A stretch of 64,000 bases of DNA from Polytrichum commune (lineage: Eukaryota; Streptophyta; Polytrichopsida; Polytrichales; Polytrichaceae): positions 43,740,440 to 43,804,439 of the forward strand of contig OX485807.1 of NCBI GenBank assembly GCA_950295325.1, given 5' to 3'. Numbering within the stretch: the first letter of the stretch is position 1; each line of letters starts with the position of its first letter. Made by a program: the position numbers and the translations under genes. The notes beneath the pieces were generated by a model that saw only the letters and a list, made by a program, of their open reading frames with translations, did not search any database and was not told the origin of the DNA. Positions 43,301 through 56,413 of this stretch are shown here, piece by piece.

Positions 43301-46300
43301 TCTAACATGACTCTACATATTAAGGAATATGACTCCATACCTCCAACTTCATACAAAGGAGGATCTGGAAGAGAAGTATTGGCAATTTGAGTAGATGACC
43401 CCCTATGTCTTGACGCCCGCACATATTATCCCCATTATCATCGTCATCAGATCTTGAAGTGCTCCCATCTTCTGTAGTTTCGGTTCCCGGTCTTAATAAA
43501 GGAGAAGAGGAAAATGTTGGGAGGCCTCCTGGACCTAGTTGGGGCGGTCCGTCATGTTGAATACTAGGGTTTGACCACTTAGTGCACACCAAGAATGAAA
43601 AGCACTCCGCAATGCTGTGCATATACAAGAGTGAAAATTGCATCAGTTGCTGCGAGAAGTTTGACAAGGAAAAAATATGGGCATCTTGAAAAGATTACAC
43701 AAAAGCACTACCTTCAACAGGTGCATACATACCATGAAATTGCCTTTGCCGCATGTAATCATGCTTTAGGTTTAACTCAAGCATCCATTTTTGTTAGGGT
43801 TCATAAGAGTTTCTATAACTCAATGGAACTTTTTGTTGGGAGTTGATCCCCTATGATTTGCCATTTGTTGTTTCGCATAAAATTCAATACTTTCTTTCCA
43901 CTTGTGGTGCATTCTCAGAGGTAGTGTTTAAAAACGAATGAAGAGCAACCTATTTCAGGTCATTGAGGACCCAACTCATTTTAAGACATCTTGGCATGCC
44001 AGAATAAGTTTGATCCTCAATGAACCAATAAAAAATGTTCTTCGTAAAACCTCTACACTGCCTCCAAGCCTGCACCGCACTTACCAAACATGGAATGTTC
44101 TGTACGTAAAACAACCAACTCCCAACCAAAAGTCATGTTGAGTTAGAGGATAACTCTAGAATAGTCTATTGAAAGTGGAATTCAGGTATTAATTCAAATC
44201 AATTACCCTAGGGTCAACTTCCAAAGTGAGGGAATAAGGTGAGTTGTGCACTTTGGCTGGGAGGGGGGACAAGGTTGAGTTTAATGAAAAGAGCCTCCAC
44301 AAAACACAGCCAACCTTATTTTTTGAAGACTCCCCAGTTTTTTGGAGCTTTTAAAATTTGCAAATACTCTGGCCTCTAGTGCCAGGATATGTACAGCAAA
44401 ATGACAGCTGAAAGGCACGAAAGAAGTTGACCCAAGGGTGTCCTTAAACAGAGCATTGGTAATTAGAATGTATAGATGTTAGTTTCTCTTCAAATGCTGC
44501 AGCATCCCAGCAAATGTTAAAGTAAGATGCCCTTCTTCCTTAGACGAGTCCGTTGATGAAAAAAAAAAAAACATAATCTTTGGTAAATCTCAAGAATTTA
44601 ATGACACAGATACGGGAAAAAGCAGGTCTTATGATTACTCTTTACATAGCCTTTCCAATGCACATATCAAAAGAATATTTAGAACAAGGGGAAAGCTGAA
44701 TCCTGTAGGAGATTGCAAGTACAAAGCTTTATAATTCATACATCCCTCAACCTTTGAAGCCTATGAAAGTATCCTTCTCAGTGGAAATTGACAGTATACA
44801 TATCTAAATGTCATTTACAGTAGAAATTGAGCTCAATACCAAAATATTATTGCTATCAAGCATGATTGTTAAGAGAAATATGACGTACCCGAAATTGATA
44901 AACAAATCCCACCAACCTAGGGCCCCCACATCTCCTGCACTTGCAACAGCAGACATTAGAACGGCAGGAATGGCTGATGCAAAACTTCCATGTGCTGTAC
45001 AGAACCCTTCATGAGTGTGTCAAACAACAGATGTTTCATTAAAACAACTTGTACCATGAGAGGAAGCTATCAATTCAGCAAAGTAGAAATGTAAGTATTA
45101 CCACTAAGTTTCAGGAGAGTAAACATGGTGGCAGCCATAAAAAAGACCATAGACACAGCAACCCAAAAATGCTGCACACAAGAGATAGAATATGTCAATT
45201 ACCAGGCACAAAATTTTAAATAAGTGTAAAGGTGTTTCAACGTGGTGACGTGGGCCAACGATTGGCTCAAGTGCCAGCTGTCTGCTATATTAAATGCATT
45301 AATCAGCAGTAACAAGAACAGAAAACACGATTTGATGTACATCAATGATACTGGATCATAACAACAAAAAGATGAGCCAAGAACACCTTCAGAGAAGATT
45401 GAACTAAGTGAAACAAATCATATCTTACAGGAAGTGTTTCCCAAATAGCTTCATCAGTCATGCTCTCCTCATCACCTGGCATAAGTGCTCTGCACATTCT
45501 GCACAAACCCAGTCATTTAGCATCTTTTGCTTGGTCTTTAGATTACATTCTAGCTGCCTGATAGAGTTATCCTCTACGTCGACATGACTATTGGTTGGGA
45601 GTTGGTTGTTTTGCAAACCACACCTTCCATTTTCAGTAAGTTTTTTGTGCATGCTTGGAGGTAGTAATTTGAATAAAGTCCATTCTATATCAGTTCAGTG
45701 AGGGTCAAACTCATTTTGGTAATCCAAGAGGTGCTATAAATGAGTTTGGCCCTCAATAAACTGAAATAGGTTACTCTTCATTCAAATTCAAACACTACCT
45801 CCAAGGATGCACCATCACAAGTGAAAAGATACTATTGATTTTGTATGCATGACAACCAATGAAATTGATTTTGAAGTCTGGGAAGCCAAAAAGGCTGATG
45901 GGACTGAAAGTACAACCAATGGAAAATCATAGGGGACCGACTCCCAACAAAAAGTTGAACTGACTTAGACATAACTCTGATGCTACAGAACACACTCCTA
46001 ATCAGCTTACTCTTCTTAACACTGGCCACTTGAGACCACCCAACCTAACACTGTTGTACATCAAAAGTATGTTATGTAAAATACTAGGAAGCATCTTCCT
46101 GATGAGCTAGATGCAGAAAAAATCTAGAGGTAGTTCTTGGGTCAGGAAATAAACCTGAAGTTATCAATAAGTATAACAGCTTGGAATGCAAGCAATGGAA
46201 GAAAAACGACCTTCAAACTCACAGCTGGTGTATCATGCACTGGATCCCGCCCAACCAAAAAGACAAAGCTCAATATCGAATAAAACCTGCTCTCTCGGGC

Positions 46301-47666
46301 ATTTCCAACTGGGTTCCAAACACACCTTGCACTTTGATCTTTATTCCAACGTTGTAAATGTGTTAAGTCAGAGAAGAAGACTCTGGTTACAATGTCCTCA
46401 GTTGAAACGTCTGTGAAGATTTGACAAGGTTTATGTGAATCAACTGCCTTTAAAATTGAAACGTTGATAAATCAATACATTACCTTCTCGTGTATCGAGA
46501 TAGCAGCAGAGTAGCAACTCAAAAGCAATAATCAGTGGAATGGCAACTACTGTGTGACATGGAGACCACTGCACCACAGGAAGGATCATTGGTAAGGTCA
46601 TTTCAAGTCTTCAAGAAATGTCTCCACAAGACTGAGGTTCAATGCCCTCTCTGTAGATTGTGATGTGTCAAGCACACTACTTTCATAACCTGCTCAGGTG
46701 AAAACATGTCAACCATTCTTTTGCGAAATAACAGACTCAAATCAAATCAGCAAAGACGTACATCTGTGAGAAGGCAAGAAACCCTAACCCGACACAAAAA
46801 AAAAAACTCTTGGATATAACAAAAGATGCAACACGTACATGTCGATCACGCGGTGGTGTGGGAGCTGGCATAGAAAACCGGCCTCGAGAAACTATTCCAT
46901 GGAACACCCAGAGTGGAACAAACACCCACCTGACAAAAAAACAAATGATGCATCATCTCTTCAATTCCACTCTCTGGCGACAAAAAGGTGAACTTAACAT
47001 CTCACAGTTAGGAACCTAATACCTAGAACCTTAAACCTGGACAAAGATCTGGTGTTTCCACCCTCAACGAGAAAGAAGACAGCAAAGTAATGCACCAGAC
47101 TTCCCCAAGAACTCTGGTATGAGTGGTTTCAAATAAACATTCTAGATGAAACCTGCATGTAAATTTCCTCAATTAAATCCCAAACGAGGAACGATACCTA
47201 CAAGCTGACACTAAGGGCCTCAAATTAATGTTTTTTCTTTGTCTACGAGTCTCTCTTTTTCGGCCTGTGCCCTAAAACCGCCTCGACGTTCTTTCCAAGA
47301 TGCTTGGGACGGAAGAGCAAAACAAGGTTCCAATCTTGATAACCTATCCATCACTAAAGACATAGTCTCTGCGAATTGAAAATCAACTTCCACAGAGCTT
47401 TACTGCAAAAATTCTGGTTCGGCTATCATGGAGAATTGAAGTGAGAAAAAGTCGAGGTGAAAGCAATCACCCCGGACAACATAACAAGTGCCCCTGCATT
47501 GCCATATTCTTCAATTCGGAGGTTCAGGGTTTTCAGTAGCAAGCACTTACCACCATGAGATATGTAATGACGATGTTATCTTGGCAACAAGCAGACATGA
47601 GAAACAGAGCAGGAAGCTATGGGCGGCCACCGCCTGAAGCATCCCTGCTATCCTGGCCCACGTCAT
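40392..47666 (-). CDS. Multi-pass membrane C3HC4 RING-finger protein (TMEM185/Fragile-X-F-associated type)
   Basis: Fourteen exons on the minus strand, 5' to 3': 47551-47666, 46839-46929, 46484-46568, 46155-46224, 45429-45498, 45102-45171, 44889-44934, 43341-43614, 42467-42675, 41913-41987, 41616-41685, 40792-40872, 40592-40671, 40392-40470. Every phase closes, giving 471 residues, close to the ~466 of the Arabidopsis family (At1g73950, At1g18470). Start MTWARIAGMLQAVAAHS aligns with the family start. About eight membrane segments, with family motifs LWVFHGIVSRGRFSMPAP, MCRALMPGDEE, WETLPHFWVAVSMVFF, AECFSFLVCTKWSNP, DIGGHLLKLPILLFQ and GFLHHGSR. The C-terminus is a C3HC4 RING (C-x2-C, C-x-H, C-x2-C, CPVC) ending in MPVFDV, expected to act as an E3 ubiquitin ligase facing the cytosol. 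An acidic linker (SDDDDNGDN) separates the membrane domains. Introns are loaded with MITEs. Substrate unknown. Confidence 0.94.
41105..41285 (-). repeat. Dispersed repeat family A, partial copy in a RING-gene intron
   Basis: Shares 'gttgactattgaacctagaatgg', 'acacatgtctttatggtgtc' and 'cacctaaccac' with the other reverse copies and ends 'aggcccgcttacctta'. Confidence 0.65.
42901..43255. mobile_element. Foldback MITE family F, copy 1 (RING-gene intron)
   Basis: Left end 'ggttatcctctaactcaact' followed by 'gttggttgttttgc'. The distal end is a diverged inverse. The interior reads partly as its own reverse complement around 'agtttggccctcaataaacc'. Copies 2 and 3 lie in other introns of the same gene. 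Confidence 0.75.
43806..44159. mobile_element. Foldback MITE family F, copy 2 (RING-gene intron)
   Basis: The right terminus, in reverse complement, reads 'tagagttatcctctaactca' and matches the left ends of copies 1 and 3; the left terminus 'agagtttctataactcaatg' is a diverged version. The inner pair 'gttgggagttg' / 'caactcccaac' confirms a long terminal inverted repeat. About 354 bp, no coding. Confidence 0.8.
45563..45978. mobile_element. Foldback MITE family F, copy 3 (RING-gene intron)
   Basis: Left 'agagttatcctct' and right 'gacataactct' form the inverted ends, with 'ttggttgggagttggttgtt' inside the left arm and 'actcccaacaaaaag' inside the right arm. About 416 bp; longer than copies 1 and 2 because of extra sequence in the right arm. 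Confidence 0.78.
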
Positions 47667-48900
47667 GTTGATGATTCTTGTTCAATAACTTCAGAAAAAT
47701 CCACTCTTCAACACAACCTTCAACATAATCTTCACATAATCTTCAACATCCAGAACCTCCTCCGACGCTCGCACCCCTCACCATCATTTACATCATCACC
47801 CTCCCAACCCTCCGAAGCAATTTTAACAATCATCGAAACCCCAAGCTGGCCAATTCATCGAGCAAAAACTCACAGAATCCCCTTCGCCCTATCACTACTC
47901 AGCAGCGAAATTTAGGTGCCCCCACAGCAGAAAATTCCCAACCCCAACCTCTCAATCTCCGCCCCTTCCAAAATCCCGATCCTTCAATTCAACACACCTG
48001 CTGCTGTCCCCGTCAACCCAATCAATCCCCCAAGCATAAAAGATTCCCTGAATGAGTCGACGAGTCCGCTGATGACGATGCATCACCATCAGCACCTTGT
48101 TGCCAGGTCCCTTTCCTTCAAGATTATGATGGAGGAAACATTCTTCGGCCTGCTCAGTGGCAGGGCGGTCAGCAGCTCTTGTATTCTTGAATCTTTCTGT
48201 TCCGTTCTGGTCTCCCAGGGCTCTTGTCCGGGAGGGTGCCGATGATGATGACGACGATGCTAATAATGACGGTGAGAAATTTTTGGGAGGGAGTGGGATA
48301 ATGATCACACATACTTCTTCTGGCAGATGGTGGGCCATGATGCGGTTCATACACTGGGTTTCCGGGTATCATCAGGTTATACGAGGGTATCTAGTTTCCA
48401 CACCGTGTCAGAACTGGAGGCAGAGTTTCCCCGGAGCCACTCTCTCGCGCTCATGGTACCCACTACATACGATGGCTCTGTTGAATTCAGATAGCACATC
48501 GGTTTGTATCGGATTATTGAAATTCACGGGACTCCATGATTGTCTGCAAAAATCCAGACCCAAAAACCAGGATTCTCTTCTGTCAGCAGCCCCAAATGTA
48601 GGCGAGTTTGGAGCTGTTCGATCCGACACGAGCACTTCAGACACTCTCTCATGCACCTGGCTGCATGAGCATCCATGGTACCAGAACTGAAACCCCAATT
48701 TCGTGCCGTGTCAAAAAATCTCTTCAAGAAGGTGCTGATGATGAATTGGAAGAGTTCAAAGAGCCTGGGCACCGACCGACACATGCGGCACATCATCAGC
48801 AGCGACCCGAATTTGCAAATGGATCAGATCCGCAGCTCATCCTGTTGATTATCAGTGCTAGGAGAGTTTCCACTTCTTTGATTTTGTTATGATTTCATGT
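47667..48900 (-). promoter_or_regulatory. Upstream region of the RING gene (5' leader and promoter)
   Basis: C-rich and then GC-richer DNA directly upstream of the start codon at 47666. It contains overlapping open frames on both strands (up to 177 codons, + strand 48157-48690, with an Asp run). None resembles a known family, and they overlap each other, so I treat the stretch as leader/promoter. A small unrecognised plus-strand gene cannot be excluded. Confidence 0.4.
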
Positions 48901-50945
48901 TGTGATGGGAGAAAATTGGGTCATATTTTACCAGTGGTTTGAGTGTCAGCCCGTATTTAGATCTTCAGGTCGTCCCACCGTGTAAGGGTTAATGTTATTT
49001 TTAACGCAACATGTGCAGTTCGAGATGATACAGTAATCTCTGCTTAAGTACACACTTTGAACCGAGCGTACTTTACTCATATCGCTTTCTAGACCCTCTG
49101 ATTCAATGAATCGCAACAAGATACAGATGAAAGATGAGGCAACCCGCTTGACCGAATATGAAAGTGCTACTGATTTCAAAAGCTTTGAAGCTCTACCCAA
49201 ACACTGTCCTTGACATCGATGACCAATGGCTTTGCTCTGACGCTCGAACGGGAGCTGGACATATGTATGACGAATTGCGACGATCATTTGAGACGTTTCA
49301 GCGAAACGTTAATATGCGGACATTGACTGTCGAACGTAAAAAATTCATGCATTTGTGACAAATGACTTTGCATGACATGTTCAAACAATAAAGTATGAAC
49401 CCTGATTTTTGTCCAAAAAATTTTGCACTTGACCAGGATGCGTACTTACTTAAGCGGGAGATTACTGTAAATATCGGTTCGAGCTTACTGAAGGATTCAA
49501 ATTACAAGATTATCCCAGAGTTATTACCATGATGCAGCTTAGAATTGAGCGAGTTGTGGCATTCAAACAGCCATTTCTTGATATTTCTGGCCATGTCTAT
49601 TGTTGTATTAATGTAACGTTGATTTAGACAAATGTCATTGGACTCAACCTTTAGTCCCGATTGGTACAATTAATTGATGAATATTTTAAGCCTTTGAAGC
49701 AAAAGATTTGAGAATCCCGGTTAATATTTAAGGAACATACTACAAATATTATAGTTTCATTCACCTATGATTTTCAGTTACAAGAGTTTGGTGAGACAAA
49801 TCATTCATTGATTGTTGAAAATCCTCAAGTGACTGATGTGAATATGTACCTTCTAGAACATGTGGGTTTTTACCTTCCACAATATATTAGCATCAGAGTT
49901 GGGGGGGGGGCTCAATTAGTGTAAAATGTTGCATATACATGTGATATCCAACATATTTTAGGGGAGTATCAGTATTTTTGGAATATGTTTTGAGGACCCT
50001 ATAATTGCATAATATTGAAATTCAAGCCTTTTGATGGGATAATATCTTAATTGTAAAATTTAGAGCTTTTGTATTCATAAAAATATATTTATCTTAATAA
50101 ATCAAAAACTTTGAAAGTAGAACTAGAAGTAATTAAGGCATTTTTCAATATTTCAATGCATAAAAATATATGTTTGATGGAAGGTCAAAATATAGCAATG
50201 AAAAATATTTTTGGTATACATTTATTGATGAGATGTAGTGTAAAATGGCATCACAAATGGTTCAAGTATGAACCAATAAGGTCTAGCACCTTAACATCAT
50301 TGGTATTTAATGCATGCAACTTAGAGGATGGTTGATATGTCATTGTCATGGTAAAAATTTAGAAGAAGGAGAACTAACATTGTGAAAATGAACCATTTTT
50401 CATAAGACATAACAAAAAGGAAGGTACATTAAAAAAAAACATTGGCATGTGCCTTACAAGGGCTCAAAGGCCCGTTGAACTACGTATGAGTGACATGAGA
50501 CGCCAAAAGGTGGCAAACTCTCCTTGCAATGAGCTTTGAGCACCAACATGGGAGAGTGACGATACTCACAACTTAACCATGTCGCCATTTGCGTAATCAT
50601 TAGTATGCTCCTCCGAAGGGGCTCCCCATCAATTGTGAGGCCTACAAGTGCAAACTTTACCACTAAAAACTTACGGATCTTACAACTTCCAAAAACTAGT
50701 AGCATTAATGGGTGTTTGAATACTCATTGAAGAATGAATAATACAAAACGTCAAAGGTGGCAAGGACTACTTGCACGGGCTTTGAGCCCCATCTTGGGAG
50801 AGATATGATTTGTCTAGAACTTCCTTATACTATAAATGCACGTGGTCATGAGCGTAATCATACAAATGCATTCTAGCTAAACCCTAAACAACACACAATC
50901 GTAAAGAGGCACGAACAAAAAAAAAACACAATCACAATCTATCAT
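48901..50945. other. Intergenic; no gene recognised
   Basis: AT-rich with a G-run near 49903-49911. Two short stretches near 50490-50560 and 50750-50800 share 'ggcaa.a.ctccttgca' and 'gctttgagc.cca', an old local duplication. No coding signature. Confidence 0.4.
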
Positions 50946-51620
50946 TGTCGCAACCCTTGCTAGCTCTCCTTAACCATCTATACCATTTTCATTTCTAGCA
51001 AGGGTCACGAGCGCTAACCCTTCGCATTTTGCCATGTGAATGGTTAGCTCCTCATACCCCGGACCTTATAGTTCATAAGAGGGGAACCAACCCTCCTACT
51101 TTGCTTTCAGGACTCACCTCTTAATCGGTAACCAATTCTTAGACGTGGATTTCCATCCATGGAAGTCCAATCTTATGTTGATCATCGCATTGCAAGAACA
51201 ACACTACAACAACCCGAACCATACTAGGCAACTATACCCTCACATTGGACCACTACTCATGAAGGCTATGCCGTTCGGCCTCAGGTGGGTTCGGCCACAC
51301 CACCTCATCCATATAAGCCTTTAGGACTTTTGGCAAGGCCCTTACACCACCGTCAAGAAACATTTTGTCTCTCTACCAAGAGTTGGGGCCAAGGAGACAT
51401 TTTCCTTTAGCCGTTGGGCCTAGAAGCCCCAATAGCTTCAGAACACCATAACTTCCTTGTATGGTGTTTGATGCTAACAAGCAACCACTCCATCGTCATC
51501 TAAGCTTCACGTAGATGCCGATAAATTCTTCACTTGCCCCATTAGGGCAAGTAATGAGGAAGTTATGCTTGTTCAAACCTTGGCAGTCCCAGGAGCCACT
51601 CCTCGCCTCTAAGGGCGGGA
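50946..51620 (+). mobile_element. Second, diverged copy of the solo-LTR family (truncated)
   Basis: Starts TGTCGCAACCCTTGCTAGC, identical to the LTR start at 28415 read on the minus strand. It follows it collinearly through 'ccaaccctcctactttgctt', 'ccatggaagtccaat', the TATA-like 'atataagcct' near 51313 and 'cttcacgtagatgccg' to 'ccttggcagtccca'. Beyond about 51600 the match is lost in GC-rich DNA, and no GCGACA end or matching target duplication (ATCAT expected) was seen. Opposite orientation to the first copy. Confidence 0.85.
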
Positions 51621-51789
51621 CAGTGTGGGACCTGCGCCTCATTGCCCGCCCACGCAAGTTGCCCGCCGCTCCCCGCGCTCCCCATTGCCCACTTTCCACA
51701 CCCGGGCGATACAACCTCCGATATCCGCCTAGCGTAGTACAGACGTGATACAAAGCTGGACAGAGCCTACTGAGCGAAGCAAGTCGGTT

Positions 51790-52175
51790 TGCTACACTAA
51801 ATATTGTATTTACCGTCATATGATATTTTATGTCATTGTGATAACATCATTATGAATAAGTTTACTGAGACTGCCATGGATGAATGAAATTCGAATTAAT
51901 TCCATGTCAATTTATTTAATATTTTTGGTATATTTTGCATCTTAACATTGATGTAATGAAATACTGACATGAATGAGTAGAATTTGGATGAGAAAACACT
52001 TAGTAAGTGACAACAATTGCAACATTGTAACTCTATAATGTCCAAATATATTTTATAAGGGATGAAAAATAATGTTAGGTTTACGAGTAGTGTTGGTGAC
52101 GCTACGATGATGGTTCATTATTAGTACTGAGTAAAAACAAATAGAATTGGTGACACTGTATACATTTTGTACTAC
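51790..52175. mobile_element. Family-B MITE-like element (copy 4)
   Basis: Left end CTACACTAAATATTGTATTT, interior 'cttagtaagtgacaacaattgcaac' and 'gtgttggtgacgctac', right end 'ggtgacactgtatacat'. Same orientation as copy 3. About 385 bp. Confidence 0.7.
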
Positions 52176-52632
52176 AGAACTTGGGGCCCCAATCCAGTGA
52201 TTTGGGGTCTCCAAGTGCAGAACTTGGGGCTCCAAACGTGAATAAAAAACTAGTATAATCATGGCTACTCAAAAGCGAAGAGTGACGAATGTTGCCCTCC
52301 TTCCTATATTGCTTTGCATTCTTAATATATATGAAAAGTGAAAAGGGGTTTACAAAATAATCTCAAAACTGAGCATATTAAAATAAAATCCATGCATTAT
52401 GTATATAAAATCAAGATATATGAATACAAAGTAATAAGATAATCAATGCGAAATCCAAAACTTAAACCTTATTTCACAAATATTTTACGATCACAATTTT
52501 TGCAATAAATAAAGTTTGCTTCTCATTTTATCAATGTCTTTGTGGCACATATATCACAAATGACCTTAGGTAATTTACAAAAAATAAACTTTTTTTGCTT
52601 GGAGTGTGATAAAAGTATATGGGAGGCCCGTT

Positions 52633-53607
52633 TCAAAAAAAATGTGGAGCACTTTCTTCACCAACTTCGGAAATAACGTGTTTTCTTCCATGGCCCATTC
52701 TTGTATACTTCACATTCTCTTGTATGGAAGAAATAGAACCTTGGAGGGGGAGATCGATTATTTTAGGCCTTTCAAAACTTGAAGGCTCCAAAAATGTAGC
52801 AAGAACTTGCAATTTCCGTTTCATCTCCTCTTCATTATCAACATCTAGAAAAGCTCTACATAGTGAATTGAGTTCATTCAATGAGTTGAGCACCTTCTCC
52901 CGCATTATATCATTTGAAGTAGTTTCTTCCGTTGGTTCATCCACTTGAGATGGACTCATAACATTTATGTTTTTCATGTTGGATTCTGTGGTGTTTTTGG
53001 GCACCCCTCTAAGGGAGCCTAAAACTTGGTTTAACCTCGAAAATTCAATTTGATAGGAGCGGGGAATAATGCAATATGTGTGTTCAACCTGTTGCACAAT
53101 CTTCAAGAGTTGGGGCCATTACCTCCAATCATTGGGCCAACAACATGATGGTGATTTCATGAATCATTACTCCCACCTTACCACCTACAAACATGCAGAG
53201 TGGTCATGCCGGTAATTAATCCGGCTTCAACACACACAAACGAGTTATGAATGGAAAGCTATTATCACAACACTTAACCGAGAGGCTCTGCACACATGGG
53301 AGTTGGAATCCCCCTCGGCGGCTAGGTGAATGATGCCCATCTAGTCTTACATAGATAGTTAGGTTGAAGTGAGAATTTACCTTTGTTGCGCTCCATTCAT
53401 TTTTAAATTAAAGGGTATAAGGTTTAAAAACTTACCGATAAATTTCCATCTTGGTTTGACGATAGTTGGTGCGGAACTCCTACTCCAACGCTCGGCCGCC
53501 CACAACACCAATTCGTCCCTACCAACCTTGGATGGACGAACGTCTTCTCGTAAAGCAGCAAATACCCCTTCGCTTAAATAACCACAACTTTTGCTCACAA
53601 GCTTCAA
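52633..53607 (-). other. Unrecognised minus-strand open frames, possibly a decayed gene or transposon ORF
   Basis: Two frames, 53377-53607 (76 codons) and 52633-53106 (157 codons), have a protein-like composition in AT-rich DNA. The second is Glu/Ser/Asn-rich with LNELNSLCRAFLDVDNEEEMKRKLQ, which could be helical. I do not recognise a family. The surroundings are rich in mobile DNA, so transposon origin is possible. No clear splice connection between them was established. Confidence 0.3.
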
Positions 53608-54486
53608 TTGGAATAAATTTTAATAATCTAGAAAACTAACAACAAGAACTATAACTCAACCAATTATCAAAGCAACTGCATATATCCCTTTAAAAATATG
53701 AGCTTACAAACTCAGCTCTTATATTTTAAGAGGCGGCTGAGATGCCTTCACTAAACCACTTATAATTTTTATACATCAAATTAGATTCCAGCAAGCTTAC
53801 ACATTCTAAAAAGCTAACAATAACACCTATAATACACTTAAATACCAAGAGTTTTATCCCAAGAATAAAACATCCCTAGCCAACCTACCTTAATTTAAAT
53901 GGTTTTTTCCTAAATTTCCTTATTACTAATCTAATGATTTTGCTAAAACACCTCAATTGTGAGCTAAATTGCCGTTGGGGGCAATTTTGAGGCTCACATA
54001 ATTTATATGCAATATTTTTTCCACAAGTTCATCGTCTTTAGGCTCTTCAAAAAATTCTTTGACTATAAATTGCACCCCAAATGTATGCTTGCACGTAGAG
54101 ACCCTATCCGGCCATTTATAATAGTATATTTTTAAAGATACACTACATTAAAAAATATAATTTGTGTCACTTAAGATGTTCATTGCCAACCACCTCCGAA
54201 ACATCCATTGGAGATGATTGATAAGCTTTAAAAATCATTTCTTCTTCTTTTAATCGATGTCGATGAGCTTTGTCATTTCCTCTTCTTATGAATCGCTTTG
54301 AATTACCTACACGTTAAATGTGTAAAATTCAAATTAATATCACATACGATACACATTTATAAATTATGATAATTAAAATTTAAAAAAAAATTATATATAA
54401 AAAAAAAATCAATGAACTTACTTATTCGTTGAGTCATTTTGAATTGATTTAATATTAAGGTTTCATCATTTCAAGACCGTAACATG

Positions 54487-56413
54487 TCTCTAGAACATAA
54501 TAAATTATAATGGGTTGCTAATCTAGGTGAGAAAGTAATAAAAAAATTTGTTGAAAAAACCATTACAACATCTGATGATGTTCTAATCACTATGTTTAGG
54601 TCAGCTTATTTCTTAGCTAAAGAGATAGTCACTTTAATAAAGTTTCCATCTCTTTGTAAGTTACTTTTGAGATCTAAGTCCAATATTACTAAAAGTCTTC
54701 ACCATGATGAAAATTCTTGTGCTGAAATGATGTTCTGTATTTCAAATGTAATTCAGAAAAAAACTATGGATAAAACTGGGGATTTAAATTTTTTTAGGTT
54801 ATTGATTGATGAGTCAACTGATGTGAATGTGATTGGTCATGTTGTAGTTTTTGCCACATTTGTAGATGATGGAGTATTTGTTAGCATTTTTTCGGGTTTG
54901 TTTGAGATTGCAAATGGCAGAAAAAATGTTGATTTTTTTTTTCAGAAGTTGTTGAAATCTGTGAAGGAGTGGGATTTGATCTTTGTAAGTGTGTTTTTTT
55001 TGGATTTGATGGCTGTTCTATAATGATAGGAAGTAAAAGTTGTATAGCAACTAGACTTAAAGAGGTCAGTCCCTTTGTTATTTCAGTTCATTGCATTGCT
55101 GAAATGACCAATTTGGCTACTTTGCAAGCTACTGAATCCAATGAATGTAAGGTTGTATCTTCTGAAGTTGACAAGACTATCAACTTTATTGGGTGCTCAT
55201 TTGAAAAAGTCAAGCAAGAAAAAAACCATTCTTCATGCTATTCAGAAGGAATTAATTGATGCCCAAAAAATACTAAAAATGTTTCACAAGATTATGTGGT
55301 TGTGTATGTCTGAAGCAATCAACACCTTGTATGATTCCCTAGGATCAATCATGTTTTTTTCAGGGATGTGCTAAAGGAGAAAGTGATGATACAATCCCTT
55401 TGCTGTATGAGAAATTGAGGTCCTCTAAAATCATTTATATTTTGTATTTCTTAGCTGATTTGCTTCATGGTTTCTCTATCTTATGTAAGATTTTTCAACG
55501 CAACTATGTGGATGTAACAATATTTGGTTCAATTGTGAGGACTAAAATTGAAAGTATTTGTATGTTGTATATTATGATGAATATTGATCTGAATGAATGT
55601 ACCTTTAATAAAAATACAAGTTATCATGTCATTCCAAATTTTGCCCCCCCTTAATGGATATCTCATGAGGTTGTCAAGTGAAATTAAGGGGGCCAAATTT
55701 CATTTTGTAAATATGATTAGAGATAGGACATGAGTTAACTTGGAAGAAGCTCTTGCTTTTTAGAAAGTAAATGCTGAAGCTGTGTATAGGCTTTAGAGGC
55801 TAGATTTAGTGACAATGATATTATTTCTGCTTTTAGTGTTTTAAATCTTTCTAACATGCCTTCAAAGAGGTCATGGGGTGTCACAGAGTTGGAGCTTCTT
55901 TCGAAACGATATGGTATGTAAAGAGACTTGGACGGTAAAATTATTTCTCCCCTTGTTGATTCAGATACATGTAGAAAAGAGTTTTTTAATTTCAAATTGT
56001 AAGCTAGTTTGGATTGGAATAAAAAAACCTTTGAGAGCATTTGGGCTATGGTAACTTGGAATAAACATTTGCAAGTGAAATATGCCAATATTCTTTTGCT
56101 AGCTGAGATAGCAAAATGCTAGTGTGTAAGTACAACAACTTGTAAGAGGGTTTTTTTAATCCAAAATGTCATTAAAACAAAACAAAGGAATAGGTTAGGC
56201 ACAAAACATCTTGATATTGTCTTGATGGTTGATTTGGAAGGGCCGCAAGATGATTATGATTATATTTTGGTTGAGGCCATGAAGTTGTGGAGAAATAGGA
56301 CAAAATGGAGGTATTTGTACTCACACCTTGAAAAATATCTTACTGGTCACTCTTTTGAAATTGGTGGAAATGATGATTTACATGATTTTCGATGTTGTAT
56401 TTCATTTTTTTAA
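54487..56413 (+). pseudogene. Decayed hAT-superfamily transposase-like gene (ZNF862/KIAA1586-like)
   Basis: Consecutive fragments in changing frames follow the order of this family. They are: AKEIVTLIKFPSLCKLLLRS and LLIDESTDVNVIGHVVVFATF (54592-55020); after a frameshift, FGFDGCSIMIGSKSCIATRLKEVSPF and SVHCIAE (54969-55259); further fragments to 55654; AFSVLNLSNMPSKRSWGVTELELLSKRYG (around 55830); and the C-terminal dimerisation region with NVIKTKQRNRLGTKHLD followed by EAMKLWRNRTKWR (to about 56310). Stops and frameshifts separate them, so no intact protein is made. The N-terminal zinc finger is not seen. No terminal inverted repeats were located, so it may be either an old autonomous element or a decayed domesticated gene. 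Confidence 0.82.

Noticed and set aside
48157-48892. Overlapping plus-strand frames of 177 and 94 codons upstream of the RING gene
   Set aside because: No family resemblance, overlapping frames on the other strand, and a position fitting the leader/promoter of the minus-strand gene. Kept only as a possibility.
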